A stretch of 64,000 nucleotides of DNA from Methylocapsa sp. S129 (GCF_009765995.1 NZ_LMUI01000027.1:45117-109116), one strand, 5' to 3'; counted from the stretch's first letter, positions 26,691 to 36,410 are shown. Notes: generated by a model not told the origin, from the sequence alone. Made by a program: numbers and translations.

Positions 26691-26714
26691 TTCCCCTTCT
26701 CCCGCAAGGGGGAA
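26691..26714. repeat. Intercistronic hairpin between glyQ and glyS
   Basis: CCCCTT (26693-26698) pairs with AAGGGG (26706-26711) around a 7-base loop CTCCCGC; TT and AA at the outer edges could extend the stem. The core resembles the CCCTTCTCCCGCAAGGGG-type palindromes dispersed between genes in many Rhizobiales, which is recollection rather than a search result. No T-run follows. Confidence 0.4.
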
Positions 26715-26719
26715 ACGAT

Positions 26720-27679
26720 TTACTGACCCGGCCCCGCGCCGCCGCCCGCCGTCTTCAGCCATGCGGCGCCGCAGGCTTTGGCGAGCTCGCGCACGCGCAG
26801 GATGTAGCTCTGGCGCTCGGTGACGGAAATGACGCCGCGCGCGTCGAGCAAGTTGAAGGCGTGGCTCGCCTTGATGCACTGGTCGTAGGCCGGCAGCGCC
26901 ATCAGGTGACGGGTCCCGCTCGCGCCTTTTTCCAGCAGCGCGCGGCACTCGCCTTCGGCGTCCTTAAAATGGCGAAACAGGATTTCCGTATCGGCATATT
27001 CGAAATTGAACCGCGAATATTCCTGCTCGGCCTGCAGAAAGACGTCGCGATAAGAAATGCGCGCGGCGCCGTCGCGGCCGTTGAAATTGAGATCATAGAT
27101 GCTGTCGACGCCTTGCACATACATGGCGAGACGCTCCAGTCCATAGGTCAATTCGCCCGACACCGGCGCGCATTCGAAGCCGGCGACCTGCTGAAAGTAG
27201 GTGAATTGCGAGACTTCCATGCCGTCGCACCAGCATTCCCAGCCGAGCCCCCAGGCGCCCAGGGTCGGGCTCTCCCAATCGTCTTCAACGAACCTTATGT
27301 CGTGCAGCGCCTCATCGACGCCAATCGCTTTGAGCGAGCCGAGATAAAGGTCCTGCAAATTCTCTGGCGAGGGCTTCAGGATCACCTGGAACTGATAATA
27401 ATGCTGGAGACGATTGGGGTTCTCGCCATAACGGCCGTCCTTGGGACGGCGCGAAGGCTGCGCATAAGCGGCTTTCCAAGGCGTCGGCCCAAGCGAACGC
27501 AACGTCGTGGCGGGATGAAAAGTGCCGGCGCCGACCTCCATGTCATAGGGCTGCAAAATGACGCAATCCTGCCGCGCCCAATAGGCTTGCAGCGTCAGGA
27601 TCAGCGCCTGAAACGAGCGCGTCGGATCGAGTGACGCGTCGGCTTCCTGGGCGGCCTTGGATGCGGAAACAGCGGACAT
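26720..27679 (-). CDS. glyQ: Glycyl-tRNA synthetase alpha subunit
   Basis: Catalytic class II synthetase subunit of 319 residues that activates glycine and charges tRNA-Gly together with GlyS. Visible blocks are [18 protein letters not shown], the motif-rich [17 protein letters not shown], the [20 protein letters not shown] segment and [15 protein letters not shown]. The last 25 residues are a low-complexity tail. It lies 75 bases upstream of glyS with a small hairpin between them. Length and motifs match the family closely. Confidence 0.97.
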   Translation of the reverse strand: MSAVSASKAAQEADASLDPTRSFQALILTLQAYWARQDCVILQPYDMEVGAGTFHPATTLRSLGPTPWKAAYAQPSRRPKDGRYGENPNRLQHYYQFQVILKPSPENLQDLYLGSLKAIGVDEALHDIRFVEDDWESPTLGAWGLGWECWCDGMEVSQFTYFQQVAGFECAPVSGELTYGLERLAMYVQGVDSIYDLNFNGRDGAARISYRDVFLQAEQEYSRFNFEYADTEILFRHFKDAEGECRALLEKGASGTRHLMALPAYDQCIKASHAFNLLDARGVISVTERQSYILRVRELAKACGAAWLKTAGGGAGPGQ

Positions 27680-27742
27680 AACGGCTGGCGACTCTGGTAT
27701 TTTGATTGAGCGCGCGGACCCTAGTGAGACGGGCCGCGTCGG

Positions 27743-28576
27743 TCAACGCGGCGTTCGCGTTTCCTTTCGCGGCCCCGCCTCGCCCCAATCGATCAAGGCC
27801 TCGCCGCGGTGGATAGCCTCGGCCGCTGGCGTGAAGGCGCCGGCGTCATCATGGAGGATCAGGCCGGGACGCAGGCTGATAGGCCCTCGCGCACCCTTCA
27901 CGCCGGTGACGAGAAGGCGATGGGCGGGCGCCTGGGCGTTCGGGTGGATGGGCAGAACCGCGACCGATCCGATCCGCCGCCCGAAAGCGCCTAGAATTTG
28001 CGCGAGTGCGTCGGGCCGGTGGATCATGACGAAACGGCCGCCGGCGCGCAGCAAAGCAAAGCACGCGACAATCCAGCCTTCCAGGGCTGCGCCGGCGCCG
28101 GCTGGCGATTTGTCAAAGACATGGGCGGTCGCCCGCCTCGCGTCGGGCGAAGCGCGCACGCTTTGCGCGTCGAAAAACGGCGGATTGGTCAGGACAAGAT
28201 CGGCGTCGTCATCGATAAGGCCGGCGCTCCGGCGGTCGCGGGCCTGGGTAATATCGACGCGCAAGACGCGCGTTCGCCTTTCCAGGCCGTTGAGCGCGGC
28301 GTTCTGCTCGGCGAGGGCGGCCAGATCGGCGTCCTTTTCGACGAGGTCGGCGCTTGCGCCGCTTATGCGCTGCAGCGCCGCCAGCCCGACCGAGCCGACG
28401 CCCGCGCCAACATCGACGAGGCGGCTGACCCCGTCGCGGGGCGCCGCCGCCGCCAGCAGGATCGCGTCGCTGCCTGCTCGATGCCCCTTGACCGGCTGGC
28501 GAATATTCAGACGGCCGCCAAGCAGCGTGTCGTCGCTCGTTGCAAAATCCCCTGGCCTGTCGGCCGGGTCACTCAT
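27743..28576 (-). CDS. TrmN6-like SAM-dependent methyltransferase
   Basis: Class I methyltransferase of 277 residues resembling YfiC/TrmN6, which methylates N6 of adenine 37 in tRNA1-Val. The SAM-binding motif I is LVDVGAGVGSVGLAAL. Motif IV, LTNPPFF, is the NPP[FY] signature of N6-adenine and related methyltransferases acting on exocyclic amines. An N-terminal LLGGRLNIRQPVKGHRAGSDAILLAAA block is typical of this branch. Its start overlaps the end of the DUF2007 gene by 8 bases. tRNA specificity is inferred from the family. Confidence 0.85.
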   Translation of the reverse strand: MSDPADRPGDFATSDDTLLGGRLNIRQPVKGHRAGSDAILLAAAAPRDGVSRLVDVGAGVGSVGLAALQRISGASADLVEKDADLAALAEQNAALNGLERRTRVLRVDITQARDRRSAGLIDDDADLVLTNPPFFDAQSVRASPDARRATAHVFDKSPAGAGAALEGWIVACFALLRAGGRFVMIHRPDALAQILGAFGRRIGSVAVLPIHPNAQAPAHRLLVTGVKGARGPISLRPGLILHDDAGAFTPAAEAIHRGEALIDWGEAGPRKETRTPR

Positions 28577-28793
28577 GGCGCAATTCGGCGGCCAGACCCG
28601 CTTCTTGCAGCAGGCGCCGCGCGCGGTTGCTCTGCTCCGTGTCGACCATGATGCGGCGCGGCAGGAAGCCGAGCGAGCCCTCGACGGCGCTCATATGCTG
28701 GTCGGCGACGAAATAGGGCACGCCTTCCTGCGTCAAAAGGCTCTCGATGACCGAGATCATGACCAGATCGTTGGTGCGCACGATTTCAATCAA
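28569..28793 (-). CDS. DUF2007 domain protein
   Basis: Small cytosolic protein of 74 residues that is almost entirely one DUF2007 domain, a ferredoxin-like fold often described as a putative signal-transducing or PII-like unit. Visible are VRTNDLVMISVIESLLTQEGVPYFVADQH at the start and the RRIMVDTEQSNRARRLLQEA helix at the end. It overlaps the TrmN6-like methyltransferase gene and is divergent from the polyprenyl synthase. No biochemical role is established. Confidence 0.85.
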   Translation of the reverse strand: MIEIVRTNDLVMISVIESLLTQEGVPYFVADQHMSAVEGSLGFLPRRIMVDTEQSNRARRLLQEAGLAAELRHE

Positions 28794-28931
28794 GGTCGAC
28801 CTATGGCGTTGAACGTAAAAGCAAAAAGTCCATCCGCGATTTGAGCCTGGCTCCCTGCGACGTATCGCGCTTGCCCGTGCGGCGGCCCCTCTTTATGGTC
28901 AAGCCGTCTTGAAGTGACAAGGGAAGAGCCT

Positions 28932-29945
28932 GTGGGAATTGTCATTCCGCTCGAAGAAAAGTCGTCCGAGCGCCTCATCGACAGGCTCACGGCTCTCGTC
29001 GCGACCGATATGGCCGCCGTCAATCAGACGATTCTTTCGCGCACCGGGTCGGATGTCGGCATGATCCCCGAAGTCGCCAATCATCTGATTTCGTCGGGGG
29101 GCAAGCGCCTGCGGCCGATTCTGACGCTGGCGACGGCGGGTCTGTGCCATTATTCGGGCGAGGGACATATCAAGCTCGCCGCTTCCGTCGAATTCATGCA
29201 TACGGCGACGTTGCTGCACGACGATGTCGTCGACGAGAGCAACATGCGGCGCGGCAAGCTCGCGGCCCGGGTGCTTTGGGGCAACGAAGCCAGCGTGCTG
29301 GTCGGCGATTTCCTACTCGGCCAAGCTTTCAAGATGATGGTCGAGGTCGGCTCGTTGCAATGCCTCGATGTGTTGTCGAGCGCCGCCGCCGTGATCGCCG
29401 AGGGCGAGGTCATGCAGCTTTCGGCCGCCAAGGATACGGCGACGACGGAGGACGCCTATCTCGCTGTCATCCGCGCCAAGACAGCGGCATTGTTCGCAGC
29501 GGCTTGCGAAGTCGGGCCGATCCTTGCCGAACGCCCGAAGGCCGAGATCGCCGCCTGCCGCGGCTTTGGCGCCAATCTGGGGATCGCGTTCCAGCTCATC
29601 GACGATGCGCTCGATTACGGCGGCTCCTCCGCCAAACTCGGCAAGAATGTCGGCGACGATTTCAAGGAAGGCAAGATCACGCTGCCCGTCGTTCTGTCGT
29701 TCCGACGCGGCGCCAGCGTCGAGCGCGAATTCTGGCGCCGGACGCTTGAGCAGGGCGAGGTCCGCGACGGCGATCTTGAGATCGCGCTCGCCACGATGAA
29801 GAAGCACCGGGCGCTTGAGGATACGATCGAGCGGGCGCGCCATTACGGCGCGATGGCGCGGGATTCGCTCGAATTGTTCCCCGCCTCGGCCTGGAAACAC
29901 GCGCTGCTCGACGCGGTTGAGTTCGCGATCAGCCGCGCGCATTAG
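28932..29945 (+). CDS. ispB: Long-chain polyprenyl diphosphate synthase
   Basis: Trans-prenyltransferase of 337 residues that builds the isoprenoid side chain of ubiquinone from farnesyl diphosphate and IPP. The first aspartate-rich motif is LLHDDVVDESNMRRG and the second is LIDDALDYGG; GGKRLRPILTL binds IPP. GTG 28932 is chosen for AAGGGA 7 bases upstream and a conserved MGIVIPLEEK start; another GTG at 28914 would add six residues. Chain length (octa- or decaprenyl) cannot be set from motifs alone. Convergent with ispE, so two isoprenoid genes meet tail to tail. Confidence 0.92.
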   Translation: MGIVIPLEEKSSERLIDRLTALVATDMAAVNQTILSRTGSDVGMIPEVANHLISSGGKRLRPILTLATAGLCHYSGEGHIKLAASVEFMHTATLLHDDVVDESNMRRGKLAARVLWGNEASVLVGDFLLGQAFKMMVEVGSLQCLDVLSSAAAVIAEGEVMQLSAAKDTATTEDAYLAVIRAKTAALFAAACEVGPILAERPKAEIAACRGFGANLGIAFQLIDDALDYGGSSAKLGKNVGDDFKEGKITLPVVLSFRRGASVEREFWRRTLEQGEVRDGDLEIALATMKKHRALEDTIERARHYGAMARDSLELFPASAWKHALLDAVEFAISRAH

Positions 29946-29953
29946 GCGCGCCG

Positions 29954-30841
29954 CTACCGTAAAACGGTCGTCTTCACCCACCAACCGGGATGCGCGCGCG
30001 CCAGGGACGCCGCGGCGCGCGAGGCCGCGGCGCGCTGGTCGAACAACGCGAAGCATGTTGCGCCCGAGCCCGACATGCGCGCCAGCGAAACGCCGGGAAG
30101 CGCGCCGAGCGCTTCGAGAACCTCGGAAATCGCAGGTTCCAGCGCGCACGCCGCGGCTTGCATGTCGTTGCGGCCCTGCCGGAGAGCGCTTGTCGCAGCC
30201 GACCGATCCGCGCCGGCTCCCGGCAGGGGCGATGCGCCGAGTCCCGAAGAAGCGCCTTTGGCGAGGCCGAGGCGCGCGAAGACCGCGGGCGTCGCGACGG
30301 CGACCCGCGGATTGGCGAGCACCGCGAACAGAGGCGGCAATTGCAATCGGGGTCCCAGCTTTTCGCCGCGGCCGCTCATGGTCCGCGATTGAGGATCGAG
30401 ACAAACGGGGACGTCCGAACCCGTCGCCTGCGCCGCCGCCCAAAGATGGGGATCGTCGGCGGCCAGAGCATTTTCATGCGCCAGCGCGCGCAGCGCCGCC
30501 GCCGCGTCGGACGAGCCGCCGCCAAGGCCGGCCGCGACGGGCAGGTTCTTGCGCAGATGAAACCGGCCCAGCCGAATCCCCGGCGAGCGGTCCTGCAACG
30601 CGCGTGCGGCCCGCATAATGAGATTGTCGCCGATCGCGCCGGCGGCCGCCGCCATAGGCCCGTCGACCTCAAGCGAAAGGGTCTCGGCGGGCTCGAAGGA
30701 CAGCCAGTCGCCGCAGCCCGCGAAGGCGACGACGCTGTCGAGATCGTGCCATCCGTCCGCGCGGCGGCCCAGGATATGCAGCGTCAGATTGACCTTCGCG
30801 GGCGCGCGCCAGATCCGGCTTCTCCCCGGCCAAAGACCCAT
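29954..30841 (-). CDS. ispE: 4-diphosphocytidyl-2-C-methyl-D-erythritol kinase
   Basis: GHMP kinase of 295 residues that phosphorylates CDP-methylerythritol in the MEP pathway to IPP and DMAPP. The N-terminal RAPAKVNLTLHILGRRADGWHDL holds the substrate-binding lysine and aspartates, and PVAAGLGGGSSDAAAAL is the ATP-binding glycine loop. A late glycine motif, RMSGSGATCFALF, closes the active site. The ATG at 30841 lies 5 bases beyond the end of the TPR gene, implying one transcript. The open frame upstream overlaps the TPR gene and is ignored. Confidence 0.94.
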   Translation of the reverse strand: MGLWPGRSRIWRAPAKVNLTLHILGRRADGWHDLDSVVAFAGCGDWLSFEPAETLSLEVDGPMAAAAGAIGDNLIMRAARALQDRSPGIRLGRFHLRKNLPVAAGLGGGSSDAAAALRALAHENALAADDPHLWAAAQATGSDVPVCLDPQSRTMSGRGEKLGPRLQLPPLFAVLANPRVAVATPAVFARLGLAKGASSGLGASPLPGAGADRSAATSALRQGRNDMQAAACALEPAISEVLEALGALPGVSLARMSGSGATCFALFDQRAAASRAAASLARAHPGWWVKTTVLR

Positions 30842-30846
30842 CCGGC

Positions 30847-32667
30847 TCAGCCGCCGTCCTTTTTGGGCTCCGTTTGCGTCGCGGCGGGCGCATCGTCGGG
30901 CAGGCCGGAATCGATCTTCTTCAAGATGGCCGGCAGATCCTCGGGCTCGGGTCCCATATCGCGCGCATGATTCCATTGGAAATGCGCGTCGAGCTTGCGA
31001 CCCATGCGCCAATAGGCGTCGCCGAGATGGTCGTTGACGACCGGATCGGCTGGCTTCAGCTCGATCGCCTTTTCGAGCTCGCGCGTCGCGTCGTCGTAAT
31101 GGCCGAGTTTGTAATCGGCCCAGCCCAGGCTGTCGACGACATAGCCGTCGGTCGGCCGCAGATCGACCGCCTGGCGCAACATCTTGAACGCCTCATCAAG
31201 ATTGACGCCCTGGTCGATCCAGGAATAGCCGAGATAATTGAGCACCAACGGCTGGTCGGGGAAAAGCTCGAGCGCCTTCTTGAAATCGGCTTCGGCCTTC
31301 GGCCATTGCTTGCTGCGCTCGAAGCAGATCGCACGGAAATAGAACAGCGTCCAATTGCTGCGCTCGGGCTTGGGGATGAGGTCGATCGCCTTCGTGTAGG
31401 TTTGCGCGGCGTCCTCGAATTTCTTGGCCGAACGTTGCAAGCTGCCTAGGGCGCTCAAAGCGTCGACATCGTTAGGATGGGAATCGACTATCTCCTGCAG
31501 CCGCTTGACCGCCTCGTCGGAGCGGCCAAGCGCGTCAAGCGAGAGGCCCGCCTGGATATTCGCGCTTGCGCGCATCGGCGAAGTTTCAGGCACCAGATCA
31601 TAGGCGTCGATCGCCGCCTGATTCTGCTTGAGCTGCTCATAGAGATCGGCGACCGTGACGGCGGCCAGCGCGTGGTCGGGCCGCAGGTAAAGCGCCAGGC
31701 GTAGATAAATCAGCGCCGCCAGTTCGTCGCCTTGCCGGCTGCCCGCGCCCCCAAGCCCATAAAGCACTTCGGCGGCGCCGTCCTTGGCGTTGCGCACGAT
31801 TGGGTCGAGCGGCCGGCCGGCGGCCAGATCGGCCAACGCGCCGTCGACAAGTGGGTGGTGCGGGAGGACATGCGCGAAATCCTCATAGACCTTTTTCGCG
31901 CCGTCGCGGTCGCCGTGCCGGGCGAGATAGCGAGCGTAGGAATCGGCGAGCCGCAGCGTATTTTTCTCGCCGTCATAGGCGGCCTTCAACCGCTTGAGAG
32001 CTTCGGGCGCATTGCCCGTCAGGTCGGCGATCAGGCCGGCGTGATAGTCCCGAAAAACCGCGAAAGAGGGATCACGAATGCGATCGAGGGCGGCAAGCGC
32101 ATCGTGGCCGTCGTTCAGTCCGGCGAAACTCCATGCGGTGAGCAGCGTCGTCGTCACGTCATGCGCCCTGCCGGCGTCGCCCGCGGCCAATTGCACGCGC
32201 GCGACGGCGTATTGGCCATCCGCGATCGCGCGAACAGCAAGGGTCAGGCGGCCGAGGCTATTGTTGGAATCACGCGTCAGCAGCCGGTCGGAGAGTTGAA
32301 ACGCGTCCGGCATATTGCCGCTCGCCAGCGCCGCCGCGAAGGCGCGCTCGATCAGTTCGGGGTTGCGCGGATCGGCGCGCAACGCTTCGCGGAAATAGGC
32401 GGCCGCCGCGGTCGTGTCGCGATCCGCGCCCGCAACGAGCGCGGCGAGATAATTTCCGGACTGGCTCTCGCCCACTTCAACCGACGTCGATAAGGCAAGG
32501 CCGTCTCGCGCCAAAGCCGCGCCGGCCGACAGGGAGAGCCCCAGGGATACGGCGGCGAGGATGCGGGCGGCCGATCGGCCGCGAATCAGGGAGTGGCGAA
32601 TCATTGGAGTCACTGCTTCGACTTTCTTTCCCCGCCTGCGCTGAGAGATGAGCGGCTCCGGCGGCAT
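30847..32667 (-). CDS. Exported TPR-repeat protein
   Basis: Protein of 606 residues with an N-terminal export segment (about residues 33-54, ending ALARDG) and at least eight tetratricopeptide units, clearest at about 340-580 (for example ALAAVTVADLYEQLKQNQAAIDAYD and VVDSLGWADYKLGHYDDATRELEKAI). Such proteins scaffold protein complexes in the periplasm or outer membrane; the partner is unknown. ATG 32667 has GAGGA 5 bases upstream. It is translationally close to ispE, an arrangement common in Rhizobiales. Confidence 0.9.
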   Translation of the reverse strand: MPPEPLISQRRRGKKVEAVTPMIRHSLIRGRSAARILAAVSLGLSLSAGAALARDGLALSTSVEVGESQSGNYLAALVAGADRDTTAAAAYFREALRADPRNPELIERAFAAALASGNMPDAFQLSDRLLTRDSNNSLGRLTLAVRAIADGQYAVARVQLAAGDAGRAHDVTTTLLTAWSFAGLNDGHDALAALDRIRDPSFAVFRDYHAGLIADLTGNAPEALKRLKAAYDGEKNTLRLADSYARYLARHGDRDGAKKVYEDFAHVLPHHPLVDGALADLAAGRPLDPIVRNAKDGAAEVLYGLGGAGSRQGDELAALIYLRLALYLRPDHALAAVTVADLYEQLKQNQAAIDAYDLVPETSPMRASANIQAGLSLDALGRSDEAVKRLQEIVDSHPNDVDALSALGSLQRSAKKFEDAAQTYTKAIDLIPKPERSNWTLFYFRAICFERSKQWPKAEADFKKALELFPDQPLVLNYLGYSWIDQGVNLDEAFKMLRQAVDLRPTDGYVVDSLGWADYKLGHYDDATRELEKAIELKPADPVVNDHLGDAYWRMGRKLDAHFQWNHARDMGPEPEDLPAILKKIDSGLPDDAPAATQTEPKKDGG

Positions 32668-32756
32668 GATTTCCTCTTAAAGCCTTATAGGCCAATCAGT
32701 CGCCGCGAAAAGTGGCGGTTTTGAGCAAATGAGAAATTTTGACGACAGGGATTTGG

Positions 32757-34433
32757 TCACATGTTGGGATAATTGGGGCCGCCGCCGCCTTCGGGGCAGG
32801 TCCAGTTGATGTTCTGCTCGGGGTCCTTGATGTCGCATGTCTTGCAGTGGACGCAGTTCTGCGCGTTGATGACGAAGCGCGGATCTTTATGGGCCGCTTC
32901 GTCGCCATAGACCACTTCATAGACGCCGGCCGGACAATAGAGCCGGGCCGGCTCGCCATATTCGGGGAGGTTGACGCGGATCGGAATGGTCGGGTCCTTC
33001 AGACGCAGGTGGACCGGCTGGTCCTCTTCGTGATTCGTGTTGGACAGAAACACCGACGAAGCCTTGTCGAAGGACACGCGCCCATCGGGCTTGGGATAGA
33101 CGATCGGCTTGACCTCAGCGATCGGCTTAAGCGTCGCGCTATCGGGTTTCCCGTGTTTCAGGGTTCCGAACAGCGAGAACCCCATGAGTTCATTGGTCCA
33201 CATGTCGAGGCCGCCGAGAGCGACGCCGATGGCGAGGCCAAACCGCGACCAGAGCGGCTTGACGTTGCGCACCTTGAACAGATCGCGGCCGATGTCGGAA
33301 GCGCGCCACGCCTCCTCATAAGCGGTCAGTTCGTCATTGGCGCGGCCCGCGCCAAGCGCTTCATGCATCTTCTCGGCGGCCAGCATTCCCGAAAGAATCG
33401 CGTTATGCGAACCCTTGATGCGCGCGAAATTGACGAATCCAGCGGCGCAGCCAATTAGCGCGCCCCCGGGAAAGCTGAGTTTTGGCGTCGATTGCCAACC
33501 GCCCGAACTGATCGCCCGCGCGCCATAAGCGAGGCGCTTGCCACCTGAAAACGTATCGACAATCAGAGGATGTGTCTTGAAACGCTGGAATTCGTCGAAG
33601 GGCGAAAGCGTCGGATTGGTGTAGTTGAGGTGGACGACAAAGCCGACGGCGACCAGATTCTCGTCGTAATGATAAAGAAAGGAGCCGCCGCTCGATCCCG
33701 CGCCTAACGGCCAGCCGAAACTGTGCTGGACGAGGCCGGGCTGAAATTTTGCCGGATCGACCTGCCAGATCTCCTTGATGCCGATGCCGTATTTCTGCGG
33801 ATCGCGGCCCTCGTCGAGCCTGTAACGGGCGACGATCTGTTTGGTCAGCGAGCCGCGCGCGCCTTCGGCGAGCAGCACATATTTGCCGCGAAGCTCCATG
33901 CCGCGCGTGAAACTGGCCTTATGCTGGCCGTTCCGGCCAATGCCCATATCGCCCGTCGCAACGCCGACCGCCTCGCCATGGAGGCCGAAAAGCACTTCGG
34001 TCGCGGCAAAGCCGGGATAGATCTCGACGCCGAGCGCCTCCGCTCGGGCGGCCAGCCAGCGGGTCGTCGCGCCGAGCGATCCAATGAAGTTGCCATGATT
34101 GCTCATAAGCCTGGGCATCGGCCAGTTGGGCAGCGTTACGCCCCCTGACGGGCCAAGCACCATGAAGCGGTCCTTTTTGACCTCCGTCTTGAGCGGGCGG
34201 TCCGGATCGGTGCGCCAGTCGGGAATCAGCCGGTCCAGTCCGATCGGGTCGATGACTGCGCCCGACAGGATATGCGCGCCGACCTCGGAGCCCTTTTCGA
34301 CGATCACCACAGTCATATCGGCGTTGAGCTGCTTCAGCCTGATCGCCGCCGCAAGCCCCGCGGGGCCGGCGCCGACGATGACAACGTCGAAATCCATCGA
34401 TTCGCGCGCGGGCAGTTCGGATTCGCCGGCCAT
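32757..34433 (-). CDS. Electron transfer flavoprotein-ubiquinone oxidoreductase
   Basis: Membrane-associated FAD and iron-sulfur enzyme of 558 residues. It passes electrons from ETF (fed by acyl-CoA and methylated-amine dehydrogenases) to ubiquinone. The N-terminal FAD site is VVIVGAGPAGLAAAIRL. The C-terminus holds the [4Fe-4S] ligands in CPAGVYE, NCVHCKTCDIKDP and WTCPEGGGGPNYP, the last being a family hallmark. A hydrophobic ubiquinone-binding helix lies in the middle. It is divergent from the uracil-DNA glycosylase gene, as in related genomes. Confidence 0.97.
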   Translation of the reverse strand: MAGESELPARESMDFDVVIVGAGPAGLAAAIRLKQLNADMTVVIVEKGSEVGAHILSGAVIDPIGLDRLIPDWRTDPDRPLKTEVKKDRFMVLGPSGGVTLPNWPMPRLMSNHGNFIGSLGATTRWLAARAEALGVEIYPGFAATEVLFGLHGEAVGVATGDMGIGRNGQHKASFTRGMELRGKYVLLAEGARGSLTKQIVARYRLDEGRDPQKYGIGIKEIWQVDPAKFQPGLVQHSFGWPLGAGSSGGSFLYHYDENLVAVGFVVHLNYTNPTLSPFDEFQRFKTHPLIVDTFSGGKRLAYGARAISSGGWQSTPKLSFPGGALIGCAAGFVNFARIKGSHNAILSGMLAAEKMHEALGAGRANDELTAYEEAWRASDIGRDLFKVRNVKPLWSRFGLAIGVALGGLDMWTNELMGFSLFGTLKHGKPDSATLKPIAEVKPIVYPKPDGRVSFDKASSVFLSNTNHEEDQPVHLRLKDPTIPIRVNLPEYGEPARLYCPAGVYEVVYGDEAAHKDPRFVINAQNCVHCKTCDIKDPEQNINWTCPEGGGGPNYPNM

Positions 34434-34461
34434 TCCTGTCCCCTAAGGAATAATGAGCGTG

Positions 34462-34490
34462 AGGAAGCGAGGAAAAACATTTCGCTTCCT
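34462..34490. repeat. 9-bp inverted repeat between ETF-QO and UDG genes
   Basis: AGGAAGCGA (34462-34470) is repeated as its exact complement at 34482-34490 with an 11-base spacer. It lies in the divergent promoter region and could be an operator for either gene or a leader hairpin for ETF-QO. Nothing further distinguishes these. Confidence 0.35.
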
Positions 34491-34619
34491 GATGACAAGC
34501 GCTGTTTTGGACCGGGGCCCCCGAAATGTCGACTGCCCTTTCGAAGGCTAGAAGCGTCGTGCTAAATGCGCACCAGGTCCGGCCGTTCCGCATTTCGCCG
34601 CTCTTTCAAGGCTTTTTTC

Positions 34620-35438
34620 ATGCCGCCAAAAGCCACGAACCCTCCTTTGGACCTCCTCACAAGGCAAGGCGCCGCGGAGGCGCTGCGGTGGTGGGTTGAG
34701 GCGGGGGTGGATATGGCGCTTGACGAGGCGCCGCACGATCGATTCGTGGAGCGCCCCGCGCCGCAACTTAAAGCCGCGCCCGTTGTCGCCACGTTGCCGC
34801 CGACGCGGATAGAGCACGCCGCCGCGGCGCCGGACGATGCGCGGCGTTCGGCGACTTCCATAGTGGCGGCCGTCAAAAATCTCGATGAATTGCGCGAGGC
34901 GCTGGAGAAGTTCGACGGTTGCGGCCTGAAGGCGACCGCGACGCGGTTGGTTTTCGCAGATGGCGCGCCCGATGCGCGCATCATGCTGGTCGGCGAGGGG
35001 CCGGGCGCGGACGAGGACCGAATCGGGCGCCCGTTCGTTGGCCGCGCCGGCCAATTGCTCGATCGCATGCTGGCCTCAATCGATCTCGACCGGTCGAAAG
35101 TCTATATCGCCAATGTCGTGCCCTGGCGCCCGCCCGGCAATCGCACGCCGACGCCGCAGGAGACGACGATCTGCCTGCCGTTCATCCGCCGCCAGATCGA
35201 GCTTGTCGCGCCCAGACTGCTCGTGTGCCTGGGCGGATCGGCCGCGCAGACGCTGCTTGGCATGAAAGAAGGGATCACGCGCACGCGCGGGCAATGGTAC
35301 GATTATGCAATGGGCGACGCCGTCATCAAGGCGCTGCCGATGCTTCATCCCGCCTATCTCTTGCGCCAACCGGCGCAAAAACGAGCGGCTTGGCGCGACT
35401 TGCGGACGCTGGCGCGGGCGGTCAGGGAGATGGGGTGA
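34620..35438 (+). CDS. Uracil-DNA glycosylase, family 4 type
   Basis: Iron-sulfur uracil-DNA glycosylase of 272 residues that removes uracil from DNA for base excision repair. The core begins at about residue 100 with [16 protein letters not shown]. The catalytic motif A follows as [20 protein letters not shown], with [14 protein letters not shown] and the C-terminal [11 protein letters not shown] after it. Cysteines in GCGLK, TICLPFI and LVCLGGS are candidate cluster ligands. The N-terminal 95 residues are variable and partly disordered. ATG 34620 has AAGG about 9 bases upstream. Confidence 0.9.
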   Translation: MPPKATNPPLDLLTRQGAAEALRWWVEAGVDMALDEAPHDRFVERPAPQLKAAPVVATLPPTRIEHAAAAPDDARRSATSIVAAVKNLDELREALEKFDGCGLKATATRLVFADGAPDARIMLVGEGPGADEDRIGRPFVGRAGQLLDRMLASIDLDRSKVYIANVVPWRPPGNRTPTPQETTICLPFIRRQIELVAPRLLVCLGGSAAQTLLGMKEGITRTRGQWYDYAMGDAVIKALPMLHPAYLLRQPAQKRAAWRDLRTLARAVREMG

Positions 35439-35474
35439 ACCGCCCCCGCATGGATCGTGAAGGTCATCTCGGCT

Positions 35475-36389
35475 TTAGCCGCCCCGCCGCAACCGCAAGC
35501 TCGCCCAGCCCTCGAGGTCCATGCGTTCCGCCAGGAAGAAGCCTTGCGCGCGCCAGGCGGCCAGAACGCCTGGAACATCGGAACCGAGCAACCCCGAGAC
35601 GATCGCCTCGCCCGCCGGCGCGATCACGGCGCTCAGCGAGGGCGCGAGCGCCCGCAAAGGCTTGGCGAGGATATTGGCGAAGACGAGATCGTAGGGCGCC
35701 CCCGACCGTAATTCCCGCCGCTCGACGCCGCGCGAGACCAACGGATGTAGTAGGGCGCCGACGCCATTGAGGCGCGCGTTTTCCCGCGCGATGGCGACGG
35801 CGACGGGATCAATGTCGCCAAGCGCAACTTTGGTTCGCAGCGCTTTGGCGGCGGCGATCGCCAGCACGCCGGTACCGCAGCCGACATCGAGAATGCGTCT
35901 CGGACGCCAGCGGCGCAGCACGCGCTCCAGATGCAGGAGACAGCCGCGCGTCGTGCCGTGATGGCCGGTGCCGAAAGCGAGCGCCGCCTCGATCTCGATC
36001 GCGATGTCATTGGCTTTGACATGAGCGCGATCATGAGCGCCATGTACGAGAAAGCGTCCGGCGCGCACGGGAGAAAGACCGGCCAGCGCATTGGCGACCC
36101 AGTCGCGTTCCGGCGTGCGGCCAAATTCGAGCGCGGCGGCGGCCGCTTCCCCGGCCGCCGCGGCGACGAGTTCGCGCAAGAGATCTTCATCGGGCGCGAA
36201 GCCGAAATAGACCTCGACCATCCAGGCTTTGCCGTTCGCCAGCGGCGCATCGGTTTCGAAAGCCGAGGCCGCCGTCTCGGCCGGCTCAAAACTTTCGACG
36301 ACAAGATCGGCGATTGCGCGCGCGCGCGCCTCATCGCAGACGAGACGCATCATATAAGCGGCATTATTGGGGGGCAGGCCTTCGAGCAT
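35475..36389 (-). CDS. prmA: Ribosomal protein L11 methyltransferase
   Basis: SAM-dependent enzyme of 304 residues that trimethylates ribosomal protein L11. The N-terminal domain binds L11. The catalytic domain shows ALAFGTGHHGTTRGCLLHLE, motif I LDVGCGTGVLAIAAAK and the FANILAKPL segment that replaces the NPPY motif in this family. ATG 36389 is preferred to a GTG five codons earlier. It follows uvrC by about 20 bases on the same strand, so the two are probably cotranscribed. Confidence 0.93.
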   Translation of the reverse strand: MLEGLPPNNAAYMMRLVCDEARARAIADLVVESFEPAETAASAFETDAPLANGKAWMVEVYFGFAPDEDLLRELVAAAAGEAAAAALEFGRTPERDWVANALAGLSPVRAGRFLVHGAHDRAHVKANDIAIEIEAALAFGTGHHGTTRGCLLHLERVLRRWRPRRILDVGCGTGVLAIAAAKALRTKVALGDIDPVAVAIARENARLNGVGALLHPLVSRGVERRELRSGAPYDLVFANILAKPLRALAPSLSAVIAPAGEAIVSGLLGSDVPGVLAAWRAQGFFLAERMDLEGWASLRLRRGG

Positions 36390-36410
36390 GCGGCCTGCTA
36401 CCACACGGCG

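Noticed and set aside
32700-32756. GC stem followed by TTTT before the ETF-QO stop region
   Set aside because: The T-run is on the plus strand, while both flanking genes run on the minus strand, so it would not act as their terminator.
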